From: an uncultured Thalassotalea sp.
GTDB lineage: Bacteria > Pseudomonadota > Gammaproteobacteria > Enterobacterales > Alteromonadaceae
DNA: 64,000 nucleotides
Reading direction: 5' to 3'
Assembly (NCBI GenBank): GCA_947492575.1
Contig: CANLNK010000001.1
Coordinates: 310,001-374,000, forward strand
A program made the translations under genes and the position numbers. This document shows positions 43,996-54,537 of this stretch, piece by piece (the first letter of the stretch is position 1; every line of letters starts with the position of its first letter). The notes beneath the pieces are model-generated. The model had not been told where the DNA came from, ran no database searches, and saw only the letters and a program-made list of their open reading frames with translations.

Positions 43996-44703
43996 ATGTT
44001 AGTAATGAACAGTATTTCAAGAATTTATCGCTCTGAAACCATTCAAACCCATGGACTTCGAGATTTTTCATTGACCGTTGAACAAGGAGAGTTTGTTGCG
44101 GTAACGGGACCTTCGGGTTCGGGTAAGTCAACTTTTCTAAACGTTGCGGGTTTACTAGATAACTTTGATCAAGGCGATTATCTCCTTGATGGTATTAGTG
44201 TAAAAGGCATGAATGACACCCAACTTTCAAGTTTACGTAATGAAAAAATTGGATTTATTTTTCAAAATTACAATCTAATTCCCGATTACAGTATTGCCGA
44301 TAATGTTGATATGCCGTTGCGCTACCGTGGTTTTAGTAAAGCAGAGCGCAAAGAGCGCGTTGAATATGCGTTAGAAAAAGTAGGCTTAGCGGCGCGCTTG
44401 GATTACTTGCCTAGTCAGCTATCTGGTGGACAACAGCAACGTGTGGCGATTGCACGAGCACTGGCTGGCAGTCCTAAAATATTACTCGCAGATGAACCTA
44501 CAGGTAACTTAGACTCGTTAATGGCGCGCCAAGTCATGGAGCTATTACATAGGCTAAACCAAGATGGCACGACCATTATTATGGTGACCCATGACCCAGA
44601 CCAAGCACGAGAAGTTAATCGCAATGTGCAAATTGTTGATGGGCAAATTACTGATGCTAAAATTTATGCGCCAGTAGAAGCCAAGGAGGCCGCTAATGCT
44701 TAG
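43996..44703 (+). CDS. ABC exporter ATP-binding protein (MacB/LolD-like)
   Basis: A 235-residue ATPase. Walker A is GPSGSGKST, the signature is LSGGQQQRVAIARAL, Walker B is ILLADEPTGNLD, and the H-loop is MVTHDPDQA. This subfamily pairs with FtsX-type permeases and drives mechanical transport without a classical channel. The stop codon overlaps the following permease start by 8 nt, showing tight coupling. Confidence 0.94.
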   Translation: MLVMNSISRIYRSETIQTHGLRDFSLTVEQGEFVAVTGPSGSGKSTFLNVAGLLDNFDQGDYLLDGISVKGMNDTQLSSLRNEKIGFIFQNYNLIPDYSIADNVDMPLRYRGFSKAERKERVEYALEKVGLAARLDYLPSQLSGGQQQRVAIARALAGSPKILLADEPTGNLDSLMARQVMELLHRLNQDGTTIIMVTHDPDQAREVNRNVQIVDGQITDAKIYAPVEAKEAANA

Positions 44704-45982
44704 CTATTACTTGAAATTAGCTCTCATTAACTTTAAGCGAGCGCCTTCATTATATGCCTTAGTGCTATTGACGTTATCAGTTGGCGTTGGGCTGGTTTGT
44801 GCTAACTATGCCTTGATATCAGTGATGTCGGGCGATCCTATTCCTGAAAAGAGTAATCAACTCTTTCATGTCAGTATGAATACATGGCCCAACGAGAATA
44901 ACACGCATGGCGAACCGCTTTACATCTTGCGTTATCGTGATGCCATGATGATAGAGGAGTCTAGCATTCCAAAACATTCTTTCGTGATGTTTGAAACAAG
45001 TGCCTATGTACGAGACTCTGCATCAGCAAGCTTGTCACGACGTTCAGGTAAGGTTAGGGCTACAACACATGGCTTCTTTGCATTAACTAACGCACCGTTT
45101 GCTTATGGCGAAGGGTTTTCTGAAAATACAGGTCAGGTGGTGGTTATTGGCCACAACATGAACCAAGAAGTGTTTGGCGGCGGTAATAATGTCGGGAAAA
45201 CGTTAGAAATTGCTGGCGAATTGTTCACTGTTATCGGCATTTTAGCGCAATGGGATCTTCGTCCTAAATATTACCACGCAACAGAAAATCGCGCGTTTGA
45301 TCAAACGGATGATTTGTACATACCGCTGGAAACTGTTATCGACCAAAACTGGCGCGCGCAAGCGAGAACGTCGGCTGCTGATAGTTGGCAACATATGCCA
45401 CAAACCCGAGAACGCAATGTTTATTATTTACAGGCATGGGTGGAGTTACCCACGAACGCTGATAAAGCACAATTTCAGCAATATTTAGATAATTATAGTC
45501 AAACTCTGAAAGACTCAGGTGAACACCCATTAGCTATTCGTAATGAGTTAAATGATGTTAACCAATGGTTAGCAAAACAAGAAGTTGTTGATGACAAGAT
45601 ACTTGCTTTTGCTATCGCTACGGCACTGTTTCTTATTGTATGTGTCTTTAACGCCAGTAGTTTACTTCTTTCTCGTTTTCATGCTGGAAAATTTGAAGTT
45701 GGTCTTCGCCGCGCTATTGGTGCGAGCAAACAACAGGTATTAATGCAAGGTATGATTGAAAGTACCGTATTAGGGGCTGTTATTAGCCTCACTGCCATTG
45801 GCCTCAGTGGGCTTTTCCTTGCGCTATCAATAGAAATGCTACCTAATTTACGAAACTTAGCTGTGCTAAATGCTAATACTTTGCTAGCTGGAGTGTTGTT
45901 GTCAATTGTTACTGCCAACCTTAGTTCATTTTACGCAATATACCGCGCAAACCGCTACACAATCTCAGCTGAGCTGAAATAA
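44696..45982 (+). CDS. FtsX/MacB-type ABC permease 1
   Basis: A 428-residue permease with one N-terminal helix (about 18-40), a large periplasmic domain (about 45-300), and three C-terminal helices (about 303-325, 355-380, 395-415), the MacB/FtsX layout. LRRAIGASKQQVLMQGMIES is the conserved coupling-helix motif. It and the next permease probably form a heterodimer with the shared ATPase. Confidence 0.9.
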   Translation: MLSYYLKLALINFKRAPSLYALVLLTLSVGVGLVCANYALISVMSGDPIPEKSNQLFHVSMNTWPNENNTHGEPLYILRYRDAMMIEESSIPKHSFVMFETSAYVRDSASASLSRRSGKVRATTHGFFALTNAPFAYGEGFSENTGQVVVIGHNMNQEVFGGGNNVGKTLEIAGELFTVIGILAQWDLRPKYYHATENRAFDQTDDLYIPLETVIDQNWRAQARTSAADSWQHMPQTRERNVYYLQAWVELPTNADKAQFQQYLDNYSQTLKDSGEHPLAIRNELNDVNQWLAKQEVVDDKILAFAIATALFLIVCVFNASSLLLSRFHAGKFEVGLRRAIGASKQQVLMQGMIESTVLGAVISLTAIGLSGLFLALSIEMLPNLRNLAVLNANTLLAGVLLSIVTANLSSFYAIYRANRYTISAELK

Positions 45983-45999
45983 GGACAAAGGAAAGTAAC

Positions 46000-47214
46000 A
46001 TGAATATTAAAGCACTAATTAAATCCTTATTATTGAGAAAATTTACCACAGGACTATTAGTTCTCCAGTTAGCATTAACATTAGGACTTATCGTTAATAG
46101 CGGAATTCTTGCGCTAGATACCCAAGAAAAACTATCGCAACAAACTGGGTTAGACTTGGACAATACGTTGGTCGTTGAAATGTTACCAACGTCAGGAGCA
46201 TACAAAGACAGCGACTATTATCGTTCTATTACGCTAGAAGATTTTGCAAAAATTGAAGCTATGCCTGGTGTAAAAGGTATTGCGCCAAGTGTGCAATTGC
46301 CTATTCAGCATGGTGGTTGGAACAGTAATGTAAATCCCGTTGATAACCCAGAAGCGTTGCAAACTGACAATCATTTGAATTACGTTGCCGTATTTTATAC
46401 ACGTTACAATTTAACCGAGGTATTTGGTTTAAAATTGCTTGATGGACGCTTACTAAACGAAAATGATATTCATGATCCAACTAACGAGGTTAGGCCAAAT
46501 GTTGTGATAACCGATGCATTAGCTAAGGCACTATATCCAGATAAGTCTGCTGTTGGTCAAATGACAAACTTAGGGCTAGTTGTTGGTGTGGTTGGCAATA
46601 TGGTAATTAATCCACGATTTGGCATGGATAAACAATACGCGATGTTTTTCAACAATCCGATTTATTTTGACGGTATTACCCAGCATTATGTAATCAATGT
46701 AGCACCAGGGATGATGGAAAGTGTCCGGAAAAATGTCACTGATGTTATCTTAGCGGTACAACCAGAGCGTGATATTTATAACATATATACGATGCGAGAG
46801 CATATCAGCAACTTTTACCAAACAGATCAAGGACTGGCTAGCTTATTTACAACATTAGTAGTGTTGATGATTTTAATTACAGCTATCAGCAGCTATGCCT
46901 ATGCACAATTTCACATGACGCAGCAAACTCGACTGATTGGGATACGCAGAGCACTTGGTGCATCAAAAAAAGACATTTTGCTGTATGTGTTAACCGAGAA
47001 CTGGCTAGTGTATGTACTTGGTTGTATTCTAGGTATTGCTGCTGCAATCGGGTTTAATATATTGTTGAGTCAGTATATAAGCTTAAGCAAACCCAGTATT
47101 GAGTTAAGTTTAATCGGTATTGGCATTATGTTTATGGCAAGTACGATAGCAACATGGTTGCCAGCGAAAAAAACCAGTAATATTCCACCAGTAATTGCCA
47201 CTCGTACCGTTTAA
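46000..47214 (+). CDS. FtsX/MacB-type ABC permease 2
   Basis: A 404-residue permease with the same layout as its neighbour: a first helix (about 15-35), a periplasmic domain, then three helices from residue 280 on. The coupling motif GIRRALGASKKDILLYVLTENW is conserved. It starts 17 nt after permease 1. Two distinct permeases with one ATPase and one adaptor suggest a dedicated exporter, for example for peptides or toxic compounds; the substrate is unknown. Confidence 0.9.
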   Translation: MNIKALIKSLLLRKFTTGLLVLQLALTLGLIVNSGILALDTQEKLSQQTGLDLDNTLVVEMLPTSGAYKDSDYYRSITLEDFAKIEAMPGVKGIAPSVQLPIQHGGWNSNVNPVDNPEALQTDNHLNYVAVFYTRYNLTEVFGLKLLDGRLLNENDIHDPTNEVRPNVVITDALAKALYPDKSAVGQMTNLGLVVGVVGNMVINPRFGMDKQYAMFFNNPIYFDGITQHYVINVAPGMMESVRKNVTDVILAVQPERDIYNIYTMREHISNFYQTDQGLASLFTTLVVLMILITAISSYAYAQFHMTQQTRLIGIRRALGASKKDILLYVLTENWLVYVLGCILGIAAAIGFNILLSQYISLSKPSIELSLIGIGIMFMASTIATWLPAKKTSNIPPVIATRTV

Positions 47215-47295
47215 CAGTAACTATAAGCTGTAAAAATATGGATGCCCTGTGTGGGCCTCCAATTTTTGGGGTTAGCGTAATTTATTAGGAATACC

Positions 47296-48600
47296 ATGTC
47301 TCGAATTCTTATCGTTGATGACAATCCAGATATCCTCGATGCACTAGATTTGTTGTTATCTCTGCACAACTATCAAGTCGTAACCGCGTCTAATAAGCGT
47401 GACGCTACGCTTGTGGTAAGCCGTCAATCGATAGACTTGGTCATTCAAGACATGAACTTTGCTTACAGCGCTACGTCTGGAGACGAAGGGGTGTCGTTGT
47501 TTTATGAGTTGCGAGCCTTAAAACCTCAGCTTCCTATTATCTTAATTACCGCATGGAGCCAATTAGAAAATGCTGTTGAATTGATCAAGTCTGGTGCGGC
47601 TGACTACCTGCAAAAACCATGGGATGACCGAAAGTTGTTGGATACGGTGGCGGAGCATTGCCGTAAGAGCGCTGACAGTGCTTCTGTTCAAGAAAATGTC
47701 TCAAAGCAAGCTGATAGTGGTCAATCAACGCTTATCTATAAGAGTGATGCTATGGCTAACTTAATCGACAATGCCAATAAAGTGGCCAGTGCAGATGTTA
47801 ATGTATTAATCACTGGTGCAAATGGTACAGGTAAAGAAAAACTTGCTGACCATATTCATGCTCAATCTGCTCGACAATATGCGCCATTTGTAAAAGTAAA
47901 TATGGGAGCATTACCTCAGGATTTAATGGAAGCGGAGTTATTTGGCGCAGAAAAAGGTGCATACACGGGGGCGAATGAGCAACGGCAAGGACGTTTTGAA
48001 GCGGCAGATGGTGGAACCTTATTCCTCGATGAAATTGGTAACTTAACCCTTGCAGGTCAAATGAAGTTACTTAGGGTTCTGCAAACAGGAGAGTTTGAGA
48101 AATTAGGCTCAAGTAAAACATTAAGAGTTGATGTGCGAGTTATCAGTGCGACCAATGCAGACCTAAAACTTGCGGTGAACAATGGCACGTTTAGGGAAGA
48201 TTTATACTATCGGCTCAATGTTATTGAGCTGCATTTAACACCACTGAAGCAGCGTAAAGAGGATATATTACCGCTAGCTAAACACTTTATAGGAGAGGGG
48301 TTTGAACTCTCTGAAAAAGCAAAAAGCCATATACTGTCATATCACTGGCCCGGTAATGTCAGGGAACTCCAAAATGCATGTGAGCGAGCGAAAATATTTG
48401 CTGAGAATGGGTGTATAGACGACAGTTGTTTTACATCAGATTTTAACCAAGCATCACAAAGTGAACAAGAACGAATAGCGCTGGCTATTGAAAAACATAA
48501 CGGTGTGATTAAACACGCGGCGGAAGAGCTTGGGCTTAGTCGTCAAGCGCTTTACCGTCGCATTGAAAAGTATCAAATCCAAGTCACCAAAGACGATTGA
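47296..48600 (+). CDS. NtrC-family sigma-54 response regulator
   Basis: A 434-residue activator with a receiver ([14 protein letters not shown], phospho-acceptor in LVIQDMNF, lysine in YLQKPWD), an AAA+ domain (Walker [11 protein letters not shown], sigma-54 contact loop GAYTGA in place of [17 protein letters not shown]), and a C-terminal Fis-type helix-turn-helix ([21 protein letters not shown]). It should activate the sigma-54 promoter at 42621 from the TGTCC/GGACA sites, giving positive feedback since it lies in the same operon. Its kinase follows 7 nt later. Confidence 0.93.
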   Translation: MSRILIVDDNPDILDALDLLLSLHNYQVVTASNKRDATLVVSRQSIDLVIQDMNFAYSATSGDEGVSLFYELRALKPQLPIILITAWSQLENAVELIKSGAADYLQKPWDDRKLLDTVAEHCRKSADSASVQENVSKQADSGQSTLIYKSDAMANLIDNANKVASADVNVLITGANGTGKEKLADHIHAQSARQYAPFVKVNMGALPQDLMEAELFGAEKGAYTGANEQRQGRFEAADGGTLFLDEIGNLTLAGQMKLLRVLQTGEFEKLGSSKTLRVDVRVISATNADLKLAVNNGTFREDLYYRLNVIELHLTPLKQRKEDILPLAKHFIGEGFELSEKAKSHILSYHWPGNVRELQNACERAKIFAENGCIDDSCFTSDFNQASQSEQERIALAIEKHNGVIKHAAEELGLSRQALYRRIEKYQIQVTKDD

Positions 48601-48607
48601 GAAGTAT

Positions 48608-49882
48608 ATGTTTATTGTTCAAATAGTGTTGCTTAATGCCCTTGTGCTGAGCTCAGTTTGGCTTTTATACCCAGACAACTTATCAACGTTTATTATCATA
48701 ATATTATTGCTTTTTTGGCTATTTTTTCGCGTGGTTTATCGTGCTAACCAACAACATAAAAAGTTAACTGATATATTGGAAGGTGGGCTTCGAAGTCTGC
48801 AAGATGGTGATTTTTCGATTAGTTTGCCCTACACCAAAAATAATCAAGATAGTCTGCTCATTGATTTATTCAATCAAACAACCGATAAGCTAAGAACAGA
48901 AAAACAAACACTGTTTCAGCGTGAATTGTTGTTAGATAAAGTTGTCAATGCATCTGATGTTGTTACTGTGCTGTTCAATCATCGAGGAAGCGTGATATTT
49001 GCTAACATAGCGGCGTTGCACTTCTTTCATACGCGGGAGCTGATAGGCGGTAATTTACGAGAAATCATAGAAGCTCATCGCCCTCACTTACGCGAACATC
49101 AACCCAAAAATAATGCCATTATTCAACTTCCTGATCCTGATCGTAGTGATTATTACCAGAGTTGGCATTTATCTCGCCATGCCTTGCGACTGCATGGTGC
49201 AGGTCATCAATTGTTGTTGCTAAAGCCAATGACGAAAGAGTTACATGATCAAGAATTAAAAACGTGGAAAAAAGTGATCAGAGTAATTAATCATGAATTA
49301 AACAACTCAATAGCACCTATCAGTTCAATGTGCACAAGTGGCAAAATATTGGCTGATAAGCTTGACCAGCCGCAACTCGACAGAGTGTTTAGTACGATTT
49401 CAAGTCGTATTGAAAAATTGTCGGCATTTATCCAAAACTATAGTCGCTTAGCGCGGTTATCGACACCGCAAAAACAACGATTTGATTTGATGCTAACATT
49501 AGAGCAACTCATACCTTTGTATCACTTTACCTTGCATGCGAAAGATAAGCCGCTATTGATAAATGCTGATGCTAGTCAACTTGAACAAGTCCTTATTAAT
49601 ATACTCAAAAATGCCAATGAAATATCTCCAGAGAAGCCTTGTGAAGTGACAGTTAGCGTTAGTGATGAACAGTTGCATATGACGTTTCGCGATCACGGCC
49701 CAGGAATGAGTAGTGATGTTATGCAAAAAGCATTTTTGCCTTATTACTCAACTAAAGAGAAAGGAAGTGGAATAGGGTTAAGTATCTGCAAAGAAGTTAT
49801 AGATGCACATAGTGGCAGCATAGAGCTTAACAATAATCCCGCAGGCGGTTTAGAGATTAAGTTAATTATTCCCATAACCTAG
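48608..49882 (+). CDS. NtrY-like sensor histidine kinase
   Basis: A 424-residue kinase with two N-terminal helices (residues 2-40), a PAS-like region (DVVTVLFNHRGSVIFANIAALHFF), an H-box IRVINHELNNSIAPISSM, N-box QVLINILKNANE, and G-boxes FRDHGPGMSSDV and GSGIGLSICKEVID. There is almost no periplasmic loop, so it may sense a signal in the membrane or the exporter itself. The start at 48608 has GAGAAG upstream; an earlier in-frame start lies inside the regulator gene. Confidence 0.9.
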   Translation: MFIVQIVLLNALVLSSVWLLYPDNLSTFIIIILLLFWLFFRVVYRANQQHKKLTDILEGGLRSLQDGDFSISLPYTKNNQDSLLIDLFNQTTDKLRTEKQTLFQRELLLDKVVNASDVVTVLFNHRGSVIFANIAALHFFHTRELIGGNLREIIEAHRPHLREHQPKNNAIIQLPDPDRSDYYQSWHLSRHALRLHGAGHQLLLLKPMTKELHDQELKTWKKVIRVINHELNNSIAPISSMCTSGKILADKLDQPQLDRVFSTISSRIEKLSAFIQNYSRLARLSTPQKQRFDLMLTLEQLIPLYHFTLHAKDKPLLINADASQLEQVLINILKNANEISPEKPCEVTVSVSDEQLHMTFRDHGPGMSSDVMQKAFLPYYSTKEKGSGIGLSICKEVIDAHSGSIELNNNPAGGLEIKLIIPIT

Positions 49883-49951
49883 TTTTCCTATACTTTTTAC
49901 TCATAGCTGCTATATGAGATAATTTATAGGCTAATTCAATTATTACATATG

Positions 49952-49978
49952 GCCCTGACAGCAATGTCAGGGCTTTTT
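49952..49978 (+). terminator. Terminator of the export operon
   Basis: GCCCTGACA and TGTCAGGGC pair around GCAA, followed by TTTTT. Confidence 0.88.
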
Positions 49979-50066
49979 ATACTTCAAAATTTAGGGTCAG
50001 AGCTTCAAACCCAATAGAGGGCCTATAAGCTGTTAATGTCGGCACGCTTATTCGATTGAACATAAG

Positions 50067-52709
50067 CTAAGCTATCTTATCTATCAAAAGTTCGGTGAGC
50101 TCTCGCCTGTCTTGCTCAGTCATTGCATCATTACTTATTGTAGAAACAGAAAACACATTTTCGGCGCTCTCGCCCAGCGTGCTAATTCTGGCGGAGTGAA
50201 CAGTTAGTTGCTTTTTACGGAATACTTCACAAATCTTTTCGATAAACAATGGGTTATTCAGAGTATTAATTTTAAGTAACTCTCGGTTTTGTTTTTGTGT
50301 TGGTAAAAAGTCGACATCTGGTGAGTTGTCAAACGTACTAACATGTTTGGGTACTTTCGGCTTAAAATTAACACTTTCATTTCCTAGTATTTGTTCAATG
50401 CGTGATATCACTTGCTTCTCACGATATGAGTCAGTAATTGGATCGTTGTTATGATCGAGAATTTTTATGACCTCTAGCACTTTGCCATTCTTAGTTTTGT
50501 AAAGTTGAGCTTCTTTAACTCGTACTTTAAGTGCCGATAAATTATTAAATAAATCAACGAATAACATATTTCTGTCTTGTGAATAAACCAGCAAGTTGTT
50601 GCACTCGAGGTACGGATTTTCTGACAGTGAAACGACGCAGTCTACTTGTTCACTTGTTAAAATGTTCTCGCTAAATTGAACAATTTCCTCCACTTGATTA
50701 GAGCTGAAGAAACTAGACGGTATGGTTGACCAGAGTTCAAGTATGTCTTGCTCTTGTTGACCTAATTCAATTAATGCTTTGAGTGCATCTTGCTTGTTTT
50801 CACGAATAACAACACGTTGCTCAAAGACATTTTCAACGCCATTCTTAAGTGCCTCTCGCAGGGCAAAATAGAGTTCATTAAGTAAACTTTCTTGCCATTC
50901 ATTCCAGCACTGATCATTGGTAGCCATCAGGTCAGCAACGGTAAAACAATATAATGCGTTGAGTTTAGTTTCTGTTCTAATTAATTTTGCTACTGAACGA
51001 ACGACCTCTGGCTCTTGGATATCACGAGTTTGAACCGTGCTAGTAAGCAAATTTTGATTGGCAACAAGCCAATATATCAGCTCGACTTCTGAGCGTTTTA
51101 AACCGTGTAAAAGTGCAAATTCCTTGGCGAACATGGCACTAAAGTCATTGACTTCGTGGGTTTGTTTACCATTTAAGTCATGACACAACCCTGCAATTGC
51201 GAGAATATGTTTCAACTTATGCTCGTTGTATATACTCGCAATGAGCTTTCTCTCTGTCTTTGTTGCGGTGAAACTATCAACACATTGCAGCAATTTAAAG
51301 GCATGTTCATCCACTGTATAGGCATTGTGCATGTCAAATTGCATCTGCCCCTCTATCGCATTCCATTCAGGAAAATATGACGCTAGCACACCGTAGCGAT
51401 GCATCAAGCTAAACGCTCTTTTCAAACCATTTTTGTGGCGTAATAGCGAGATGAATTCCTTACGGCACGCTTGATAATCCTGTAATTCACCCAGCAAGCT
51501 GCGCCTTGTTTGCCTAATTAGTCGTAGGGTTTCCGGCGCGATATCCTTTATTTCACTGTGCTCCGCAATCAACCGAAATAAGATTAATACGTTGGCTTTA
51601 TTAAAAAACACTTCATCATATTTTGCTTGGATTTTATTATTGACTACAAAAAAATGTTCGTTCAAATCAAGTTCAAGTTCTAGCTCTGTGATACCTGATT
51701 CACTAAATATTTTTCGCTCAATAATACTGAGCATCATCTGGTTTAATTCACGGATTCGTGTCATTGCCCTAAATAGTTGACGCATCATTTTTTCTACAGC
51801 GAGTTGAGCGTTGTCGCCATGACCAAACTCCATAAATTTTGCGACGTCAGCTTGGTATTCGAATAGCAAATCTTCTGTTGTACGTTTAGCGACCGAATGC
51901 AATGCCCAGCGAATGCGACATATGAATTGATAGGCTTCAGTTAGTTCTTGGTATTCGTCAGGTTTTAGAAATCCTAACGTGTTAAGTGACTCGGCATTCG
52001 CAACATGAAAGTGCTTTCGTGCAATCCAGATAATAGTTTGCACATCGCGCATTCCTCCAGGATTGTTTTTCATATTTGGTTCAAGATAAAGCGTCGTATT
52101 TTTAGCTTTGGCGTGTCGCTTTTCTTGCTCAGCTACCTTGTCATTGAAAAATTCTGCGCTGCTCTTAATGCTATTGCCATATAACAAGGTGAGAATGTTT
52201 TTGGCATGATGCTTGTTGCCACAGAGTGTGGTGATATCGAGTAGATTTGTCGCTATTGTGGTATCGCTGCGTGCAGCCTCTATGTTTTCAGTTTCGGTCC
52301 TAACCGCATAGCCAATATCGACACCAAAGTCCCATAATCTTGTTAGAAATTGAGATAGTGCTTGTTCTTGTGACTGGTTTAGCGTGTTGTCAGAAATAAT
52401 ACATATATCAATGTCTGATGCTGGATGCAGTGTCTGGCGCCCGTAGCCTCCAACAGCATTCAAAGATAAATCGGTCCATTTATCTAAATCAAACATTTGC
52501 CAAAGTGAGGTTAGCAATTGATTGAATAGCTGCGCTCGCAGGTTTTGCAAATGCTCTATTTTTGTATCAAAAAATAGAGCATTAAGCTGGATTTCAAATT
52601 CGGCAATGTGCGCTTTTATTGCCTGTGGGGACAAGGTCTCTGGCAATGGACTAAGTAAAGGCATACTAGGTAACTTGGGAGTATTCGCTAATGTTGGCTT
52701 GTCATTCAT
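50067..52709 (-). CDS. glnD: Bifunctional PII uridylyltransferase/uridylyl-removing enzyme GlnD
   Basis: An 880-residue sensor of glutamine that uridylylates or deuridylylates PII. The nucleotidyltransferase motif is GGYGRQTLHPASDIDICII (near residue 90). The HD region is at about 505-525 (IAGLCHDLNGKQTHEVND); the usual GRGGDH following HD is altered. Two ACT-like regions occupy the C-terminal 180 residues. The protein is diverged from E. coli GlnD, with degenerate sequence in the HD loop. It starts 2 nt after the AblB-like gene. Confidence 0.88.
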   Translation of the reverse strand: MNDKPTLANTPKLPSMPLLSPLPETLSPQAIKAHIAEFEIQLNALFFDTKIEHLQNLRAQLFNQLLTSLWQMFDLDKWTDLSLNAVGGYGRQTLHPASDIDICIISDNTLNQSQEQALSQFLTRLWDFGVDIGYAVRTETENIEAARSDTTIATNLLDITTLCGNKHHAKNILTLLYGNSIKSSAEFFNDKVAEQEKRHAKAKNTTLYLEPNMKNNPGGMRDVQTIIWIARKHFHVANAESLNTLGFLKPDEYQELTEAYQFICRIRWALHSVAKRTTEDLLFEYQADVAKFMEFGHGDNAQLAVEKMMRQLFRAMTRIRELNQMMLSIIERKIFSESGITELELELDLNEHFFVVNNKIQAKYDEVFFNKANVLILFRLIAEHSEIKDIAPETLRLIRQTRRSLLGELQDYQACRKEFISLLRHKNGLKRAFSLMHRYGVLASYFPEWNAIEGQMQFDMHNAYTVDEHAFKLLQCVDSFTATKTERKLIASIYNEHKLKHILAIAGLCHDLNGKQTHEVNDFSAMFAKEFALLHGLKRSEVELIYWLVANQNLLTSTVQTRDIQEPEVVRSVAKLIRTETKLNALYCFTVADLMATNDQCWNEWQESLLNELYFALREALKNGVENVFEQRVVIRENKQDALKALIELGQQEQDILELWSTIPSSFFSSNQVEEIVQFSENILTSEQVDCVVSLSENPYLECNNLLVYSQDRNMLFVDLFNNLSALKVRVKEAQLYKTKNGKVLEVIKILDHNNDPITDSYREKQVISRIEQILGNESVNFKPKVPKHVSTFDNSPDVDFLPTQKQNRELLKINTLNNPLFIEKICEVFRKKQLTVHSARISTLGESAENVFSVSTISNDAMTEQDRRELTELLIDKIA

Positions 52710-52711
52710 GA

Positions 52712-53536
52712 TTAAAGCCTCTTAAACCAAGTGTTTAAATGGCTAAGTTTGCCATCAATGAGTAGCTCATTCTTTAATGTTCCACCAAAATCGAATTGAT
52801 TTTCTGCGCAAACACTATTAATTAACAAACTATTTGCCGATACGATGGTAAACGCTGTTTCGCAACCGCGTTCTTTATAGTGGAATTGCATATAATTCAT
52901 AAGAGCACCTATGACAACGGGGATATCTACCGCAGGGTCAGTCATAAATTTAGAAAATTCGACAGCGTTATCTTCTTGGTTGTATTGGGCTTCGGCTGTA
53001 GCAACAATCTCGTCGTCCACAGTAGCATTAAATAGCATCACATCGCCGTTATCGTCGACTTCCATGCGACCAGAAAATACAATGGACTGCTCTTTTTCTA
53101 TTGGGTTTTCGGTTGTATCTGTCTTGGCAGTAATGACAATTTCATCCTGACTCAGAAATTCACAATTTGTCGCTTGTTTAGCTAAGGCCTTGTCCAATAT
53201 GTGGTGTTGTTTGTCGTTTAACTGGACCTGATCTTCTTCAAGAAAATAGACAAGGAAAATGGCATCTTGCAACCCATAGTACGCCAAAATTGATGCTTCA
53301 ACTTTGAACCCGTGTTGAAGAAAATAGATAGCTTGAGCATCAGATACTTTGACTGATAACTTTTTTACCCCTTTTTTGTAGGCATGTTGCTTTATAAAGG
53401 GAATGAAGGAGGAGAGTTGAGCGTCACCAACACTATCAAATCTTAATGTCTGAGTTTTATCGTCCTCAACACAGATCGCGTTAACTTTTTGCACCAAATC
53501 GTTAAACTCTTCGCAAATGTAGCGTTCCATTGTCAC
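52712..53536 (-). CDS. AblB-like GNAT-family protein, degenerate acyl-CoA loop
   Basis: A 274-residue protein that resembles beta-lysine N-acetyltransferase (AblB). Similar parts are the N-terminal IYFLQHGFKVEASILAYYGLQDAIFL and the C-terminal FDFGGTLKNELLIDGKLSHLNTWFKRL. In AblB the acetyl-CoA loop reads about R-G-K-G-L; the matching region here is DPAVDIPVVIGALMNYM and lacks it, so acetyltransferase activity is doubtful. No lysine 2,3-aminomutase gene is nearby. It ends 2 nt before glnD and is in the same operon. The assignment rests on remembered family patterns, not a search. Confidence 0.6.
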   Translation of the reverse strand: MTMERYICEEFNDLVQKVNAICVEDDKTQTLRFDSVGDAQLSSFIPFIKQHAYKKGVKKLSVKVSDAQAIYFLQHGFKVEASILAYYGLQDAIFLVYFLEEDQVQLNDKQHHILDKALAKQATNCEFLSQDEIVITAKTDTTENPIEKEQSIVFSGRMEVDDNGDVMLFNATVDDEIVATAEAQYNQEDNAVEFSKFMTDPAVDIPVVIGALMNYMQFHYKERGCETAFTIVSANSLLINSVCAENQFDFGGTLKNELLIDGKLSHLNTWFKRL

Positions 53537-53788
53537 TCCTTTTTAAATGGTTAGAGTACTAACTATAACAGGTGGTGTAAAAATGTTCAAAGAATGATGT
53601 GTAAACTAAATTTTACCTATTTTTCTGTATTTCAATATGCTTTTTGTAGCATAACTGTTTTAGTTGTAATAAGTTGAGGTGAAATAAATGTCGTACTACT
53701 TTTTGGAAGGAGAAGGGCGTTAACAAACAGCACTCTAAAGAAAAGGCTGTGCCTAATTTACCATGCGAAGTCTATCTAATGGAGTGGG

Positions 53789-54298
53789 TTAAGGAGTTTT
53801 GGTGGGGTGTTCTGAGCTCTTATGCATGGGGTCAATCTCTAGTACTGGTGCAGCATCGAGATTGGTCGCATCCATCATTGAAGCAATACGCTCCATAGAA
53901 GATAGTAATAACGATTGCTCCCATGGTTCTAAACTACAAAATTTTTGAATAAAGTGTTCTTGTAGCGGCTGTGGCGCATCGATTAATGATGCTTTACCTT
54001 GTTCTGATAGAAATAGGCTAACACGGCGTTTATCGTTATCACTCCTAACGCGAGTGATTAAACCTCTACTTTCTATGCGATCAAGAATATTTGTAACCGT
54101 TGCGGCACTTAAATTGATTTGTTTAGCTATTTGACTGGCGGTAACCCCTTTTACACGGGCAATTTCTTGCATTATCAGGAGCTGTGGGCCTGTTAAACCA
54201 GAAGATTTATTTAATTGCTTTGAGTGCAAATCAATCGCTCTAATGACTTTACGAATGGATACTAAAAGTTCTTCGTACTTTTCCAATTTAACCCCCAT
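53789..54298 (-). CDS. MarR-family transcriptional regulator
   Basis: A 169-residue winged-helix regulator. The core LTGPQLLIMQEIARVKGVTASQIAKQINLSAATVTNILDRIESRGLI holds the recognition helix, followed by the wing RVRSDNDKRRVSLFLSEQG. MarR proteins usually repress neighbouring genes and release DNA upon ligand binding. It stands alone, with about 240 bp on each side, so its targets are not obvious. Confidence 0.93.
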   Translation of the reverse strand: MGVKLEKYEELLVSIRKVIRAIDLHSKQLNKSSGLTGPQLLIMQEIARVKGVTASQIAKQINLSAATVTNILDRIESRGLITRVRSDNDKRRVSLFLSEQGKASLIDAPQPLQEHFIQKFCSLEPWEQSLLLSSMERIASMMDATNLDAAPVLEIDPMHKSSEHPTKTP

Positions 54299-54537
54299 AA
54301 AAAGAGTGTCTGCTCATAAGAAGGAGTCTAACACATAGCATGCTCTTTTTATCAGTAGATCTGAATCTTTGTTTTTAATTTCATAGGCTTTAGTAGCTAA
54401 TTTTATAATTTCAGTTCATTCAAAAAATAAGAGTTGATGTTTGAACAAAAAGGCGACTTACAATTAGAGACAGTAACCAGCAAAAAGTGATTAACCCGCT
54501 TTTATCATCCGCCTTGTGTAAACAAACTTCTCTATAT

